Source: Arthrobacter sp. (lineage in GTDB: Bacteria; Actinomycetota; Actinomycetes; Actinomycetales; Micrococcaceae). Taken from it: 21,587 nucleotides of DNA. The position numbers and the translations under genes were made by a program. A model generated the notes under the pieces. The model did no database searches. It was not told the origin of the DNA and saw only the letters and a program-made list of their open reading frames with translations. Below, piece by piece: positions 14,165-21,587 of the stretch. The DNA lies in the NCBI GenBank assembly GCA_031178585.1, contig JAPSIT010000025.1:1-21587 (forward strand), in the 5' to 3' direction. Numbering within the stretch: position 1 is the first letter of the stretch; each line of letters begins with the position of its first letter.

Positions 14165-14575
14165 TTAGCTGGACTGTTCGGCCTCGGAGCCGGCTGCCGT
14201 TTTCGCTGATGTGTCGTCCCCGAGCTGCAGGTCCACCACGGGGCAGTCCTTCCACAGCCGCTCAAGCGCGTAGAAAACGCGGTCCTCCTCGTGCTGGACG
14301 TGGATCACCACGTCGGAGTAATCGAGCAATACCCAGCGTCCGGCGGACCGGCCCTCGCGACGCACCGGACGACGGTCCTGCTTCAGGAGCTCCTCCTCGA
14401 TGCCGTCGACGATGGCGTTGACCTGGCGTTCGCTGGGTGCTGAAGCGATAAGGAAGACGTCCGCCAGGGCAAGGCGGTCGCTGACGTCCAGAGCCACAAT
14501 GTCCTGGGCAATCTTGTCTGCTGCGGCCCTCGCTGCATGTCGGGCTGTGGCGATGGATGAATCAGATGCAGTCAC
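14165..14575 (-). CDS. rsfS: Ribosomal silencing factor RsfS
   Basis: RsfS binds ribosomal protein L14 (uL14) and blocks joining of the 30S and 50S subunits when nutrients are scarce. The protein is 136 residues. VALDVSDRLALADVFLIASA matches the family's D-V-S motif at the start of the domain. SERQVNAIVDGIEEEL and RWVLLDYSDVVIHVQHEEDRVFYALERLW are the characteristic C-terminal core. The GTG start at 14575 has AAGGAG 4 bases upstream. It follows the Ala/Pro-rich membrane protein gene by 43 bases and lies in the nadD-rsfS order common in bacteria. The last 20 or so residues are a non-conserved acidic tail. Confidence 0.95.
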   Translation of the reverse strand: MTASDSSIATARHAARAAADKIAQDIVALDVSDRLALADVFLIASAPSERQVNAIVDGIEEELLKQDRRPVRREGRSAGRWVLLDYSDVVIHVQHEEDRVFYALERLWKDCPVVDLQLGDDTSAKTAAGSEAEQSS

Positions 14576-14618
14576 GGGACTCCTTGTAGTGGTGTTAAAC
14601 CTGATGTTGTTGCTGAAG

Positions 14619-16016
14619 TCAGCGTGAGAGTCCGCTGATGATCATGATGATGCCGGCGATAAGTGCGATTACCCCGAGGGCAAGCACCCCCACCTGCAGC
14701 AGCCGCAGCCGATTGGCCCGGCCGAGGCCGGCCGTGGCGGCGTCGAGCGGGTCCAGCCCGTAGGCGGACTTCGCCGACACCGGAGGCAGCGCGGCAAACT
14801 CTTCGTTCGACTCTGCGTCCAGCGCAGCTGAAGATTGATTAACGGCGGACTGCGGAGGCGGGGCCTGCCGAGCTGCGGGTGGCGCGGACGCCGCCCGCGC
14901 CGCTGCCTCTGCACGTGCGATGACGCGCGAACGCGCCGTCGAAGCTTCACTGCCGGCTGAACGGGGAGCCTTCGGCGGCTTGGATCCGCGTGCCGGTACA
15001 CGCGGTCCGGGATTGGTGACGACAGGCACGTAGGACGTCGCCGGGCGTTTCATGACCGGGCGCTCGACGCCCGGTACCTGGACAAACTCCAGCGGCGTCA
15101 CCATTGCCAGGTTACTGGCAGTGGACGGACCGTTGTTCGGCTGCGCCGGCGTGTTCTTTTCGGCGAGTTTCTGTTTCGCCATGGCCCGCTTGTTGAGGAT
15201 GGCCGCGCGTTCCGCCAGTGCGATCTGCTGGGCCAGGATCTCAGGATCCACGGCTTCAGGGTCGGTCGCCGCGATGTGCTCCATCTTGGCGATCTGGTTC
15301 TTCGCCTGTTCGGCGATGAGCGCACGGGCTTCGAGAGCCTGCTCGACGGTCATGCCCTCGGGCAATTCACTGGGAATGCCAGGCAGAGTCTCCGCGGCCG
15401 CTTTCGCAGCCGTCTGCGGCTGGGCGGGAGCCTGCCCCTCTGCTGGCCGTGCGGGTGCAGCTGACGGATCAGAAGCCGCCGGACCTGCAGGGGTTTTACC
15501 TTGGGTAGGCGCAGCAGGATGCGGCTGGCCGGAAGCAGGCGGCACCACGGGAATGGCCGAGGTCACGGCCTTTTCCAGCTCCATCAGCCTGAGCTGGCGG
15601 CGCGTGGGCGGCCCTCCCCCGGACAGCTGCCCTTCCTTTTCCGCAAGTTCCTTGATGGTGCGCAGAGCGGCACGGTCCCTGGCCCGGATCTGCGAGGAAC
15701 GCTCGGCCGCCTGACCCTCGGGAACCGAATCCACCGGTCCCGGCGCTACACGGCGGACACGGCCGGTGTTGGCCGGAGCAGCCGGCTGCTTAGCGGCAGG
15801 AGCTTTGCCCGCTGCCTGGCCGGCGGCGGGCACTTTGGCAGCAGCAGACGGGTTCGCAGCAGGGGCTTTGGCCGCAGGCTGGCCCGCCGCCGCTTTTGAG
15901 GCAGGGGCTACCTCGCCGGCACCGGGGCTGCCGGCCTCCCGGACCTTGCCCTGGGCTGCATCTCTGGCCTTCCGAAGTTCACGGCGGCTGCGGATGGGTG
16001 GCTGTTCCTGACTCAT
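14619..16016 (-). CDS. Ala/Pro-rich tail-anchored membrane protein of unknown function
   Basis: This is a 465-residue protein. A basic N-terminal patch, SRRELRKARDAAQG (about 10-23), is followed by an Ala/Pro/Lys-rich low-complexity linker (about 30-85). A helical charged segment, RAALRTIKELAEKEGQ (about 112-127), comes with TRRQLRLMELEKAV, which resembles the N-terminal patch. A second Pro/Ala linker and a long helical region starting EGMTVEQALEARALIAEQAK (about 220-290) follow. One hydrophobic helix, LLQVGVLALGVIALIAGIIM, lies at the very C terminus, so the bulk should be cytoplasmic and tail-anchored. I recognise no domain. The ATG at 16016 is 7 bases after the nadD stop, so coupled translation is likely; the frame is open further upstream into nadD, but that is overlap only. 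Confidence 0.85.
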   Translation of the reverse strand: MSQEQPPIRSRRELRKARDAAQGKVREAGSPGAGEVAPASKAAAGQPAAKAPAANPSAAAKVPAAGQAAGKAPAAKQPAAPANTGRVRRVAPGPVDSVPEGQAAERSSQIRARDRAALRTIKELAEKEGQLSGGGPPTRRQLRLMELEKAVTSAIPVVPPASGQPHPAAPTQGKTPAGPAASDPSAAPARPAEGQAPAQPQTAAKAAAETLPGIPSELPEGMTVEQALEARALIAEQAKNQIAKMEHIAATDPEAVDPEILAQQIALAERAAILNKRAMAKQKLAEKNTPAQPNNGPSTASNLAMVTPLEFVQVPGVERPVMKRPATSYVPVVTNPGPRVPARGSKPPKAPRSAGSEASTARSRVIARAEAAARAASAPPAARQAPPPQSAVNQSSAALDAESNEEFAALPPVSAKSAYGLDPLDAATAGLGRANRLRLLQVGVLALGVIALIAGIIMIISGLSR

Positions 16017-16023
16017 TGAAAAC

Positions 16024-16683
16024 TCATTCAGTGCTGGCGGTTGCGTCTGTCTCGGTAAGCTCGGAGCTGTCTTGTTCGACCGGCGGCGCGGCGTACAGTC
16101 CGTATTTCGCGATGTACTGAACAACCCCGTCGGGAACGAGGTACCAGACCGGGTTGTGGGCGGCCACTCGTGCACGGCAGTCCGTTGAGGAAATGGCCAT
16201 GGCCGGCACCGTCAGGAGGCTTACGTCCTTGCGGCCCATGCCATCAAGTTCGTGGCCGGGGCGGGTGACTCCCACGAAGTGGGCCAGGGACCAGAGCTCA
16301 TCGATGTCTTTCCACGACAGGATCTGCGCCAAGGCGTCCGCGCCGGTGATGAAGAACAGGTCGGCGTCCGGGCGTTGGCGCCGCAGATCCCGCAGGGTAT
16401 CGATGGTGTACGTGGGTCCGGGACGGTCCACATCTACGCGGCTGACCGTGAACCGCGGGTTTGATGCCGTGGCGATGACGGTCATCAGGTAGCGGTGCTC
16501 CGGTTCGCTGACTTTCTTGCTCGACTTCTGCCACGGCTGGCCGGTTGGGACGAACACCACTTCGTCCAGCCCGAACTTTGCGGCGACCTCGCTGGCAGCC
16601 ACGAGGTGGCCGTGATGGATGGGGTCAAACGTCCCACCCATAACGCCCAGCCTCAACCGGCGTTGCCGGCTGCCGTGGTGCAA
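16024..16683 (-). CDS. nadD: Nicotinate-nucleotide adenylyltransferase (NadD)
   Basis: NadD adenylates nicotinate mononucleotide to deamido-NAD in NAD synthesis. [20 protein letters not shown] contains the GGTFDPxHxGH nucleotide-binding motif. [20 protein letters not shown] and the late [10 protein letters not shown] (ISSTxxR) are family signatures. The start is uncertain because no ATG precedes the motif. I use the TTG at 16683 (219 residues, normal length), just after the stop of the upstream small gene at 16697. TTG at 16656 gives an N terminus of MRLGVMGG and is equally plausible; TTG at 16761 would overlap the small gene. None has a good ribosome-binding site, so translation may be coupled to the upstream gene. 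Confidence 0.93.
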   Translation of the reverse strand: MHHGSRQRRLRLGVMGGTFDPIHHGHLVAASEVAAKFGLDEVVFVPTGQPWQKSSKKVSEPEHRYLMTVIATASNPRFTVSRVDVDRPGPTYTIDTLRDLRRQRPDADLFFITGADALAQILSWKDIDELWSLAHFVGVTRPGHELDGMGRKDVSLLTVPAMAISSTDCRARVAAHNPVWYLVPDGVVQYIAKYGLYAAPPVEQDSSELTETDATASTE

Positions 16684-16696
16684 TGCGGCAGAAATG

Positions 16697-16921
16697 TTAG
16701 TGACCCTGGCCGTGGTCGTGCTTGTTGGGGTGCTGGCGGTGCGGGTCCGCGTGCTCGTCAACAGCGCTGTGGCGGTTGCCCAGGTTCGTGTAGGAGAGCG
16801 TCACAAACATCATCACCAGGAGGAGCACGAACATCGACACGCCAAAGACCCATGGCTCGGCCCACAGCGGGGCCTTCTCTTCGTGTCCTGCAACTGACGC
16901 GGCGATCTGCTGGAGCAGCAT
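16697..16921 (-). CDS. Small His-rich single-pass membrane protein
   Basis: This is a 74-residue protein. A 25-residue N-terminal part ([20 protein letters not shown]) precedes one transmembrane helix, [20 protein letters not shown] (about 26-45). A polar C-terminal tail follows with seven histidines in its last 26 residues (for example [11 protein letters not shown]). The ATG at 16921 has a strong AAGGGGAG site 5 bases upstream. Its stop at 16697 lies just before nadD, to which it may be translationally coupled. The His-rich tail could bind a metal, but this is inference; I recognise no named family. Confidence 0.85.
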   Translation of the reverse strand: MLLQQIAASVAGHEEKAPLWAEPWVFGVSMFVLLLVMMFVTLSYTNLGNRHSAVDEHADPHRQHPNKHDHGQGH

Positions 16922-16952
16922 TTTCTCCCCTTGGGATGAATAAAGGATGACG

Positions 16953-16972
16953 ACGGCGGAAATTCCCGCCGT
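16953..16972. terminator. Hairpin between proA and the small membrane protein gene
   Basis: ACGGCGG (16953-16959) pairs with CCGCCGT (16966-16972) around a 6-base loop. There is no U-tract. It lies in the leader of the small membrane protein gene and downstream of proA. It shares the ACGGCGG core with the hairpins at 93-120 and 5153-5200. Confidence 0.4.
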
Positions 16973-16990
16973 TCCGGACTTCTGTACTAT

Positions 16991-17015
16991 GTTACCGCTT
17001 TGCCGGCGCGGTAAC
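16991..17015. terminator. Hairpin just after proA
   Basis: GTTACCGC (16991-16998) pairs with GCGGTAAC (17008-17015) around a 9-base loop, 8 bases after the proA stop on the minus strand. It is followed by CATAGTACAG with no U-tract. It is a probable weak or Rho-assisted end of the proA transcript, or the upstream part of the next promoter. Confidence 0.5.
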
Positions 17016-17022
17016 GGCGGTG

Positions 17023-18357
17023 CTAGCCGCGGACCTGGCCCTCACCCTGGACGATCCATTTCGTCGTGGTGAGCTCCGTCAGGCCCATGGGGCCCCGTGC
17101 GTGAAGCTTCTGCGTCGAGATGCCGACTTCCGCCCCGAGACCCAGCTCGCCGCCGTCGGTAAAGCGAGTGGACGCGTTCACGATCACTGCGGCGGAATCA
17201 ATCTCCGCGATGAACCGCTCGGCGTTGGCCAGGTCGTTGGTGAGAATCGCCTCGGTGTGGCCCGAGGTCCAGGTGCGGATGTGCTGCACCGCGTCATCGA
17301 GGCTGTCCACCATGGCAACTGCAAGGTCCAGGTCCATGTACTCAGTGGCCCAGTCCTCATCGGTGGCCGGCACGGCTTCAACCGACGCCGGCAGCGCCGC
17401 CAGGACGCGCTCATCGGCGTGGAGGCGGACACCGGCCTTGGCCAGGGCCGAGGCCACCGCCGGGAGGACAGCCGACTTGGAATGGACCAGCAGGGTCTCC
17501 ACTGTGTTGCACACGCTCGGACGCTGGGTCTTGGCGTTCAGGAGGATCTCCACGGCCATGTCTTCGCCGGCGGACTCGTCAATGAAGATGTGGACGTTGC
17601 CCTCTCCGGTCTCGATGACCGGAACGGAGGAGTTGTTGATCACGGTCTGGATCAGTTCACGGCCGCCGCGGGGAATCAGCACGTCAACACGGCCGCGGGC
17701 ACGCATCAGCACGTTGGCACCCTCGCGGCCGTACTGGTCCACCGTCTGCACGGCGTCGGCGGGCAGGCCGATGGAGACGAGTGCCTCGCGCAGAACCCTG
17801 ATGAGCGCTTCGTTGGTGGCTGCTGCGGCAGTTCCGCCGCGCAGGATCACGGCGTTGCCGCTCTTCAGGGCAAGGCCGGCGATATCCACCGTGACGTTGG
17901 GGCGTGCTTCGTAGATGGCCGCCACTACACCCATGGGCACGTTGACCTGGCGCAGGCGCAGGCCGTTGGGCAGGGTCTGGCCGCGGACCACATTGCCGAC
18001 AGGGTCCGGCAGCCCGGCAAGGTTTTCAAGGGCGCCTGCAAGGGCCTCGATGCGGGCGTCGTTCAGGGTCAGCCGGTCGAGCAGTGCGGCGGAGGTTCCA
18101 TTGGCACGGCCGTTTTCCACGTCCTTAACGTTGGCGGCCAGAATTTCGGCTTTCCGCTCGAGCAGGGCGCTGCCGATGGCGCGCAGGCCCTGGTCCTTCA
18201 GCGCGCGGTTAGCGCGCGACATGCTGCGGGCTGCCTGTCGGGCGCGGTCCGCGACGGCGTACACGGCCGATTCAACATCAGCCGGCGTAGCCTGGCTGTT
18301 TTCGGGCATGGAAGGGACCTGCGTAGCGTCGGTGGGTGTCTCTGCTGCTTGGTTCAT
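17023..18357 (-). CDS. proA: Gamma-glutamyl phosphate reductase (ProA)
   Basis: ProA reduces gamma-glutamyl phosphate, made by ProB next door, to glutamate semialdehyde in proline synthesis, using NADPH. It belongs to the aldehyde dehydrogenase fold. PMGVVAAIYEARPNVTVDIA and LKSGNAVILRGG form the cofactor region. LIPRGGRELIQTVINNSSVP and ETGEGNVHIFID follow. The catalytic cysteine is Cys283 (QRPSVCNTVETLLVH). HARGPMGLTELTTTKWIV is the typical C terminus. I start at the ATG at 18357 (444 residues) because GAGG lies 5 bases upstream. ATGs at 18372 and 18375 would add 5 or 6 residues without a good site. It follows proB by about 40 bases and should be in the same operon. Confidence 0.97.
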   Translation of the reverse strand: MNQAAETPTDATQVPSMPENSQATPADVESAVYAVADRARQAARSMSRANRALKDQGLRAIGSALLERKAEILAANVKDVENGRANGTSAALLDRLTLNDARIEALAGALENLAGLPDPVGNVVRGQTLPNGLRLRQVNVPMGVVAAIYEARPNVTVDIAGLALKSGNAVILRGGTAAAATNEALIRVLREALVSIGLPADAVQTVDQYGREGANVLMRARGRVDVLIPRGGRELIQTVINNSSVPVIETGEGNVHIFIDESAGEDMAVEILLNAKTQRPSVCNTVETLLVHSKSAVLPAVASALAKAGVRLHADERVLAALPASVEAVPATDEDWATEYMDLDLAVAMVDSLDDAVQHIRTWTSGHTEAILTNDLANAERFIAEIDSAAVIVNASTRFTDGGELGLGAEVGISTQKLHARGPMGLTELTTTKWIVQGEGQVRG

Positions 18358-18398
18358 CAGTGCCTCAGTCATCATTCAAGTCTAGGTGAGTCTGTCCG

Positions 18399-19571
18399 TC
18401 AGACCAGAACCAGGTCGTCAACGTGAACAACTTCACGGTCGAACCCGCGGCCCAGGGACTCCCCCAGTTCCACGGTGGAACGCCCCAGCATCTGTGGCAG
18501 CTCATCGGCGGAGTAGTTGACCAGGCCGCGGGCGATCACGGTACCGTCGGGCGCAACCATTTCTACGGCGTCGCCGGATTCGAAGTGGCCTTCAACGGCG
18601 GTAATGCCTGCCGGCAGCAGGGAAGCGCCCTTGTCCCGCACGGCCTTCACGGCGCCGGTGTCGAGAAGCAGCCGGCCTTGCACATGCGCGAGGTGTGCGA
18701 GCCACATCATGCGCACGGACTTGCGGCCGCTGTTGACGGAGAACCAGGTTCCCACGTCCTCGCCGGCGAGGGCCGCGGCGGCATTTTCCGTGGACGTAAC
18801 CAAAGCAGGAATGCCTGAATCGGCGGCCATGATGGCGGCCTCGACCTTCGTCTGCATGCCGCCGGTCCCGACACCGGCTTTACCGGTCTTGCCGATGTTG
18901 ACGCCTTCAAGGTCCTCCGGTCCGTCAACCTGCGGAATCCGCTTGGCGCCGCTGGAAGGGGGGCCGTCATAGAGGGAGTCGACGTCGGACAGGAGGATCA
19001 GCGCATCCGCGCGCACCAGGTGCGCCACCAGTGCGGAGAGGCGGTCGTTGTCGCCGAAGCGGATCTTGTGCGTGGCGACGGTGTCGTTCTCGTTGACGAC
19101 GGGCACGACACCGAGGTTCAGAAGCCGGTTCAGTGCCCGGAACGCATTCAGATGGTGGCTGCGCCGCATCAGGTCATCCGCCGTCAGCAGCACCTGGCTC
19201 ACAGTTACACCGTGGGCGGCGAACGCGTGGGTGTATCGGGCCATGAGCAGTCCCTGGCCCACGCTGGCTGCCGCCTGCTGGGTGGCAAGGTCACGCGGAC
19301 GCTTCTCCAGGCCGAGCGGCGCGAGCCCCGCGGAGATGGCACCCGAGGAGACCAGGATGATCTCGGTGCCCTCGTTGCTCTTGGCAGCGAGCGTGTTGGA
19401 GAGTTCGATCAGCGCCTCTTCCGAAATTCCGCCCTTGATGCTGGTGAGCGACGACGATCCGACCTTGACGACGATGCGCCGCGCCCTGGCGAGCATGCTC
19501 CGGCGGTCGGTCTTGGGCTCCTCGATGACAATTGCGGACGTATCAGACACGTGTGCGGGTTCACTCCTCAT
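18399..19571 (-). CDS. proB: Glutamate 5-kinase (ProB)
   Basis: ProB phosphorylates glutamate, the committed and usually proline-inhibited step of proline synthesis. The amino-acid-kinase domain begins [12 protein letters not shown] and contains [26 protein letters not shown] and [12 protein letters not shown], then [16 protein letters not shown]-terminal PUA domain follows (about 285-380; [40 protein letters not shown]). The 390-residue length is normal. The ATG at 19571 overlaps the end of obgE by 11 bases, suggesting coupled translation. GTG at 19550 is an alternative, with AGGAG 13 bases before it. The order obg-proB-proA is common in actinobacteria. Confidence 0.96.
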   Translation of the reverse strand: MRSEPAHVSDTSAIVIEEPKTDRRSMLARARRIVVKVGSSSLTSIKGGISEEALIELSNTLAAKSNEGTEIILVSSGAISAGLAPLGLEKRPRDLATQQAAASVGQGLLMARYTHAFAAHGVTVSQVLLTADDLMRRSHHLNAFRALNRLLNLGVVPVVNENDTVATHKIRFGDNDRLSALVAHLVRADALILLSDVDSLYDGPPSSGAKRIPQVDGPEDLEGVNIGKTGKAGVGTGGMQTKVEAAIMAADSGIPALVTSTENAAAALAGEDVGTWFSVNSGRKSVRMMWLAHLAHVQGRLLLDTGAVKAVRDKGASLLPAGITAVEGHFESGDAVEMVAPDGTVIARGLVNYSADELPQMLGRSTVELGESLGRGFDREVVHVDDLVLV

Positions 19572-21150
19572 GTTGGGTGTTCAGTCCACTCTCCTTGAGC
19601 GGCCGTGCGGCACGGCGCCCGCTGACTGACTCTGTCCAGATGCCCGCCTTGCGTTCGGCTTCCAGCTCGGCTCGTGCCGCAGCTTTCGCCTCCCGGCGTT
19701 CAATCTGTTCCTCGCGCTTCTGGGTCCGGGTGGGGCGGTCGCCGACGTCTGCGAAGCGGATATCTGTACCGCGCGGCGATGCCAGCAATTCGGCACCGGC
19801 CATCATCGTCGGCTCCCAGTCGAACACCACGCCATCGTCGTCACCGATTACCACGGTGTCGCCTGGCTTGGCACCCTGCTTGAACAGCTCGGTTTCAACG
19901 CCAAGCTTGGCAAGCCTGTCGGCGAGGTAGCCGATGGCTTCCTCATTCGTAAAGTCAGTCTGCTTGACCCACCGGACGGGCTTTTCACCCAAAACCCGGA
20001 ACAGCGGCTCCAGGTTCTTTTCTTCGCGGCGGATCTTGAAGCCGGTCTCGTTCACCGCACGGGGGCGCAGTACCGGGGCATGCACCTTCGGCGGCGTGGC
20101 CGCCACAGACTCACGGGCGGCCTTCACGATCTCCGCCATGGCAAAGCCAAGCTGCCGAAGGCCCTCGTGGCTCGTGGCGGAAACCTCGAACACGCGGAAG
20201 CCCCTGGACTCCAGCTCGGGACGGACAAACTCGGCCATGTCCTTGCCGTCAGGAAGGTCCACCTTGTTCAGTGCGACCAAACGGGGCCGGTGGTTAAGCG
20301 GAACAACCTCGCCGTCGCTGCCGGCATAGCTCATGTCAACGGCATATTTTTCAAGTTCGGCTTCGATGATGGCGAGGTCGGAGAGTGGATCTCGGTCAGA
20401 TTCCAGCGTACCGCAGTCCAAAACGTGCACCAAAGCAGCGCACCGTTCCACGTGTCGCAGGAAGTTATGCCCCAGGCCCTTGCCTTCGCTTGCGCCTTCG
20501 ATGAGCCCGGGGACGTCGGCGATGGTGAACCTCACGTCGCCGGCCTGCACAACGCCAAGGTTCGGAATGAGCGTGGTGAAGGGGTAATCGGCAATTTTGG
20601 GCCGGGCAGCGGACATGGCCGCGATCAGGCTCGACTTGCCGGCGGAGGGAAATCCGACCAGGGCGATATCGGCGATGGACTTCAGTTCCAGCACGATGTC
20701 GGCGGACTCGCCCTCAATCCCGAGCAGGGCGAAGCCCGGTGCGCGCCGCTTCTGGGAGGACAGGGCTGCGTTGCCGAGTCCGCCCAGCCCGCCGGCGGCT
20801 GCAATGTACTCAGTGCCTTCGCCTACGAGGTCGGCGAGGACTTTACCGTCTTTGGTCTTGACGACCGTGCCGTCCGGGACCGGCAGGATCAGGGTCTCGC
20901 CGTTCTTGCCGCCGCGCCAGTCGCCCATGCCCGGGCCGCCGTTGGTGGCGTGGCGGTGAGGGGCGTGGTGGTAGTCCAGCAGCGTAGTGGTTTGGGAATC
21001 CACCCGCAGGATGACGTCACCGCCGTTGCCGCCGTTGCCGCCGTCGGGTCCGCCGAGAGGCTTGAACTTCTCGCGGTGGACAGAGACACAGCCGTGGCCG
21101 CCGGTACCGCCGGATACGTGCAGTACTACGCGGTCTACAAAGCTCGCCAC
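19561..21150 (-). CDS. obgE: Obg/CgtA GTPase, ribosome assembly
   Basis: Obg is a large GTPase bound to the 50S subunit, with roles in ribosome maturation and the stringent response. The protein is 529 residues in three domains plus a tail. The glycine-rich Obg fold is at 1-160 ([33 protein letters not shown]). The G domain is at about 160-340, with the P-loop GFPSAGKSS (GKS at 171-173), the TT of [10 protein letters not shown] (G2), DVPGLIEGA (G3), NKVD (G4) and SATS (G5). The OCT domain is at about 365-445 ([18 protein letters not shown]). A charged tail of about 55 residues ([20 protein letters not shown]) follows. The GTG start at 21150 has AGAGGAG 8 bases upstream. Confidence 0.98.
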   Translation of the reverse strand: MASFVDRVVLHVSGGTGGHGCVSVHREKFKPLGGPDGGNGGNGGDVILRVDSQTTTLLDYHHAPHRHATNGGPGMGDWRGGKNGETLILPVPDGTVVKTKDGKVLADLVGEGTEYIAAAGGLGGLGNAALSSQKRRAPGFALLGIEGESADIVLELKSIADIALVGFPSAGKSSLIAAMSAARPKIADYPFTTLIPNLGVVQAGDVRFTIADVPGLIEGASEGKGLGHNFLRHVERCAALVHVLDCGTLESDRDPLSDLAIIEAELEKYAVDMSYAGSDGEVVPLNHRPRLVALNKVDLPDGKDMAEFVRPELESRGFRVFEVSATSHEGLRQLGFAMAEIVKAARESVAATPPKVHAPVLRPRAVNETGFKIRREEKNLEPLFRVLGEKPVRWVKQTDFTNEEAIGYLADRLAKLGVETELFKQGAKPGDTVVIGDDDGVVFDWEPTMMAGAELLASPRGTDIRFADVGDRPTRTQKREEQIERREAKAAARAELEAERKAGIWTESVSGRRAARPLKESGLNTQHEE

Positions 21151-21170
21151 GGTGAATCTCCTCTGTGCTT

Positions 21171-21205
21171 AATTTGGTCGTGTTGGAACGTCCAAATTGA
21201 TTGTA
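21171..21205 (-). promoter_or_regulatory. Candidate obgE promoter and leader hairpin
   Basis: AATTTGG (21171-21177) and CCAAATT (21192-21198) form a 7-bp stem. After a T-T mismatch it continues with CGT/ACG around a 6-base loop. On the minus strand TACAAT (21200-21205) is a 5-of-6 match to a -10 element and would start transcription at or just inside the hairpin. No clear -35 is visible. The hairpin ends about 10 bases before the obgE ribosome-binding site. Confidence 0.45.
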
Positions 21206-21213
21206 ATGCGGTT

Positions 21214-21251
21214 AAAAGACCAGTGGAGCGGGCCATCATGGCCCGCTCCAC
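21214..21251 (-). terminator. Rho-independent terminator after rpmA
   Basis: GTGGAGCGGGCC (21223-21234) pairs perfectly with GGCCCGCTCCAC (21240-21251) around loop ATCAT. On the minus strand the stem is followed by TGGTCTTTTAACC, a short U-tract (21214-21217). It lies 16 bases after the rpmA stop and would separate rpmA from obgE, at least in part. Confidence 0.85.
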
Positions 21252-21267
21252 CGGTTCAGTTCTGTTG

Positions 21268-21531
21268 TTACTCTGCAGCTGCAGCAGCAACGATGTTCAC
21301 GACTCGACGGCCGCGGCGGGTGCCGAATTCGACAGCGCCGGCCTGCAGTGCAAACAGCGTGTCGTCGCCACCGCGGCCAACGCCTGCACCGGGGTGGAAG
21401 TGGGTGCCGCGCTGGCGAACGATGATTTCGCCTGCGGAAACTACCTGGCCGCCGAAGCGCTTGACGCCGAGGTACTGTGCGTTGGAGTCACGACCGTTGC
21501 GAGTGGAGCTCGCGCCCTTTTTATGTGCCAT
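21268..21531 (-). CDS. rpmA: 50S ribosomal protein L27 (bL27)
   Basis: L27 is a small basic protein at the peptidyl-transferase centre; its N-terminal arm contacts the tRNA acceptor ends. The protein is 87 residues. [20 protein letters not shown] then LGVKRFGGQ is the near-invariant N terminus. [13 protein letters not shown] and [12 protein letters not shown] follow, and the C terminus is Ala-rich ([10 protein letters not shown]). There is no cleavable extension of the Firmicutes type before MAHKKG. The ATG at 21529-21531 has an AGGCAGG-like site about 9 bases upstream. The upstream rplU, expected in this order, would lie off the right edge; the last 56 bases show no gene I can name. Confidence 0.98.
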   Translation of the reverse strand: MAHKKGASSTRNGRDSNAQYLGVKRFGGQVVSAGEIIVRQRGTHFHPGAGVGRGGDDTLFALQAGAVEFGTRRGRRVVNIVAAAAAE

Positions 21532-21587
21532 TTGGAATGCCTGCCTCTAAATTCTGGGGAATCTGCTGGAAACCTGATCAGTAACCG

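Noticed and set aside
17020..18426. 468-codon open frame antisense to proA
   Set aside because: It is a shadow frame; ProA has its catalytic Cys and complete domain on the minus strand.
21532..21587. C-terminal end of rplU
   Set aside because: The last 56 bases contain no frame that matches a known L21 C terminus; the gene probably lies off the window.

Overview
The window looks like chromosomal DNA from a high-GC actinobacterium, most likely Micrococcaceae (Arthrobacter, Pseudarthrobacter or a close relative). The grounds are strong G/C third-position bias, frequent GTG and TTG starts, a class Ib nrdHIEF operon, Obg with a long charged tail, and an rpmA-obg-proB-proA-nadD-rsfS order typical of that group. 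This assignment is from recognition, not from a search. No insertion sequence, phage gene, CRISPR array or classical defence system is visible. Most of the window is core metabolism and translation; the less ordinary material is in the small proteins, the intergenic structures and a pair of tRNA genes.

Left part (1-3650): a minus-strand ribonucleotide reductase operon, nrdH, nrdI, nrdE and the first codons of nrdF. NrdH (redoxin) and NrdI (flavodoxin) serve the NrdE catalytic subunit and the NrdF radical subunit. A strong hairpin lies between nrdE and nrdF. A 505-base upstream region holds an NrdR-box-like palindrome and DnaA-box-like words. A LysR-type regulator and a DUF2004-like protein follow on the plus strand and converge on metE across a perfect 22-bp hairpin.

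Middle (5227-13043): metF and metE (minus strand) form the methyl branch of methionine synthesis. MetF makes 5-methyltetrahydrofolate and the cobalamin-independent MetE uses it. A 410-base divergent region separates metF from a 65-residue protein of unknown function; it carries a weak cobalamin-riboswitch-like core, but on the strand pointing away from metF. Then come three minus-strand genes: a ROK-family repressor, an RlmG/RsmC-type rRNA guanine methyltransferase and a flavin-dependent oxidoreductase.

Right part (13131-21587): two identical tRNA-Ala(GGC) genes on the minus strand flank a plus-strand HPt-like protein that has lost its phospho-accepting histidine. Upstream on the minus strand are rsfS, an Ala/Pro-rich tail-anchored protein, nadD, a small His-rich membrane protein, proA, proB, obgE and rpmA. 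This is a long co-directional block joining ribosome maturation (L27, Obg, RsfS), proline synthesis (ProB, ProA) and NAD synthesis (NadD).

No clear new multi-gene system was found. The best leads are the His-less HPt protein between duplicated tRNA genes with matching promoters, the conserved-looking proteins of unknown function beside nadD, the structured region upstream of metF, and hairpins at the nrdE/nrdF, DUF2004/metE and obg leader positions.
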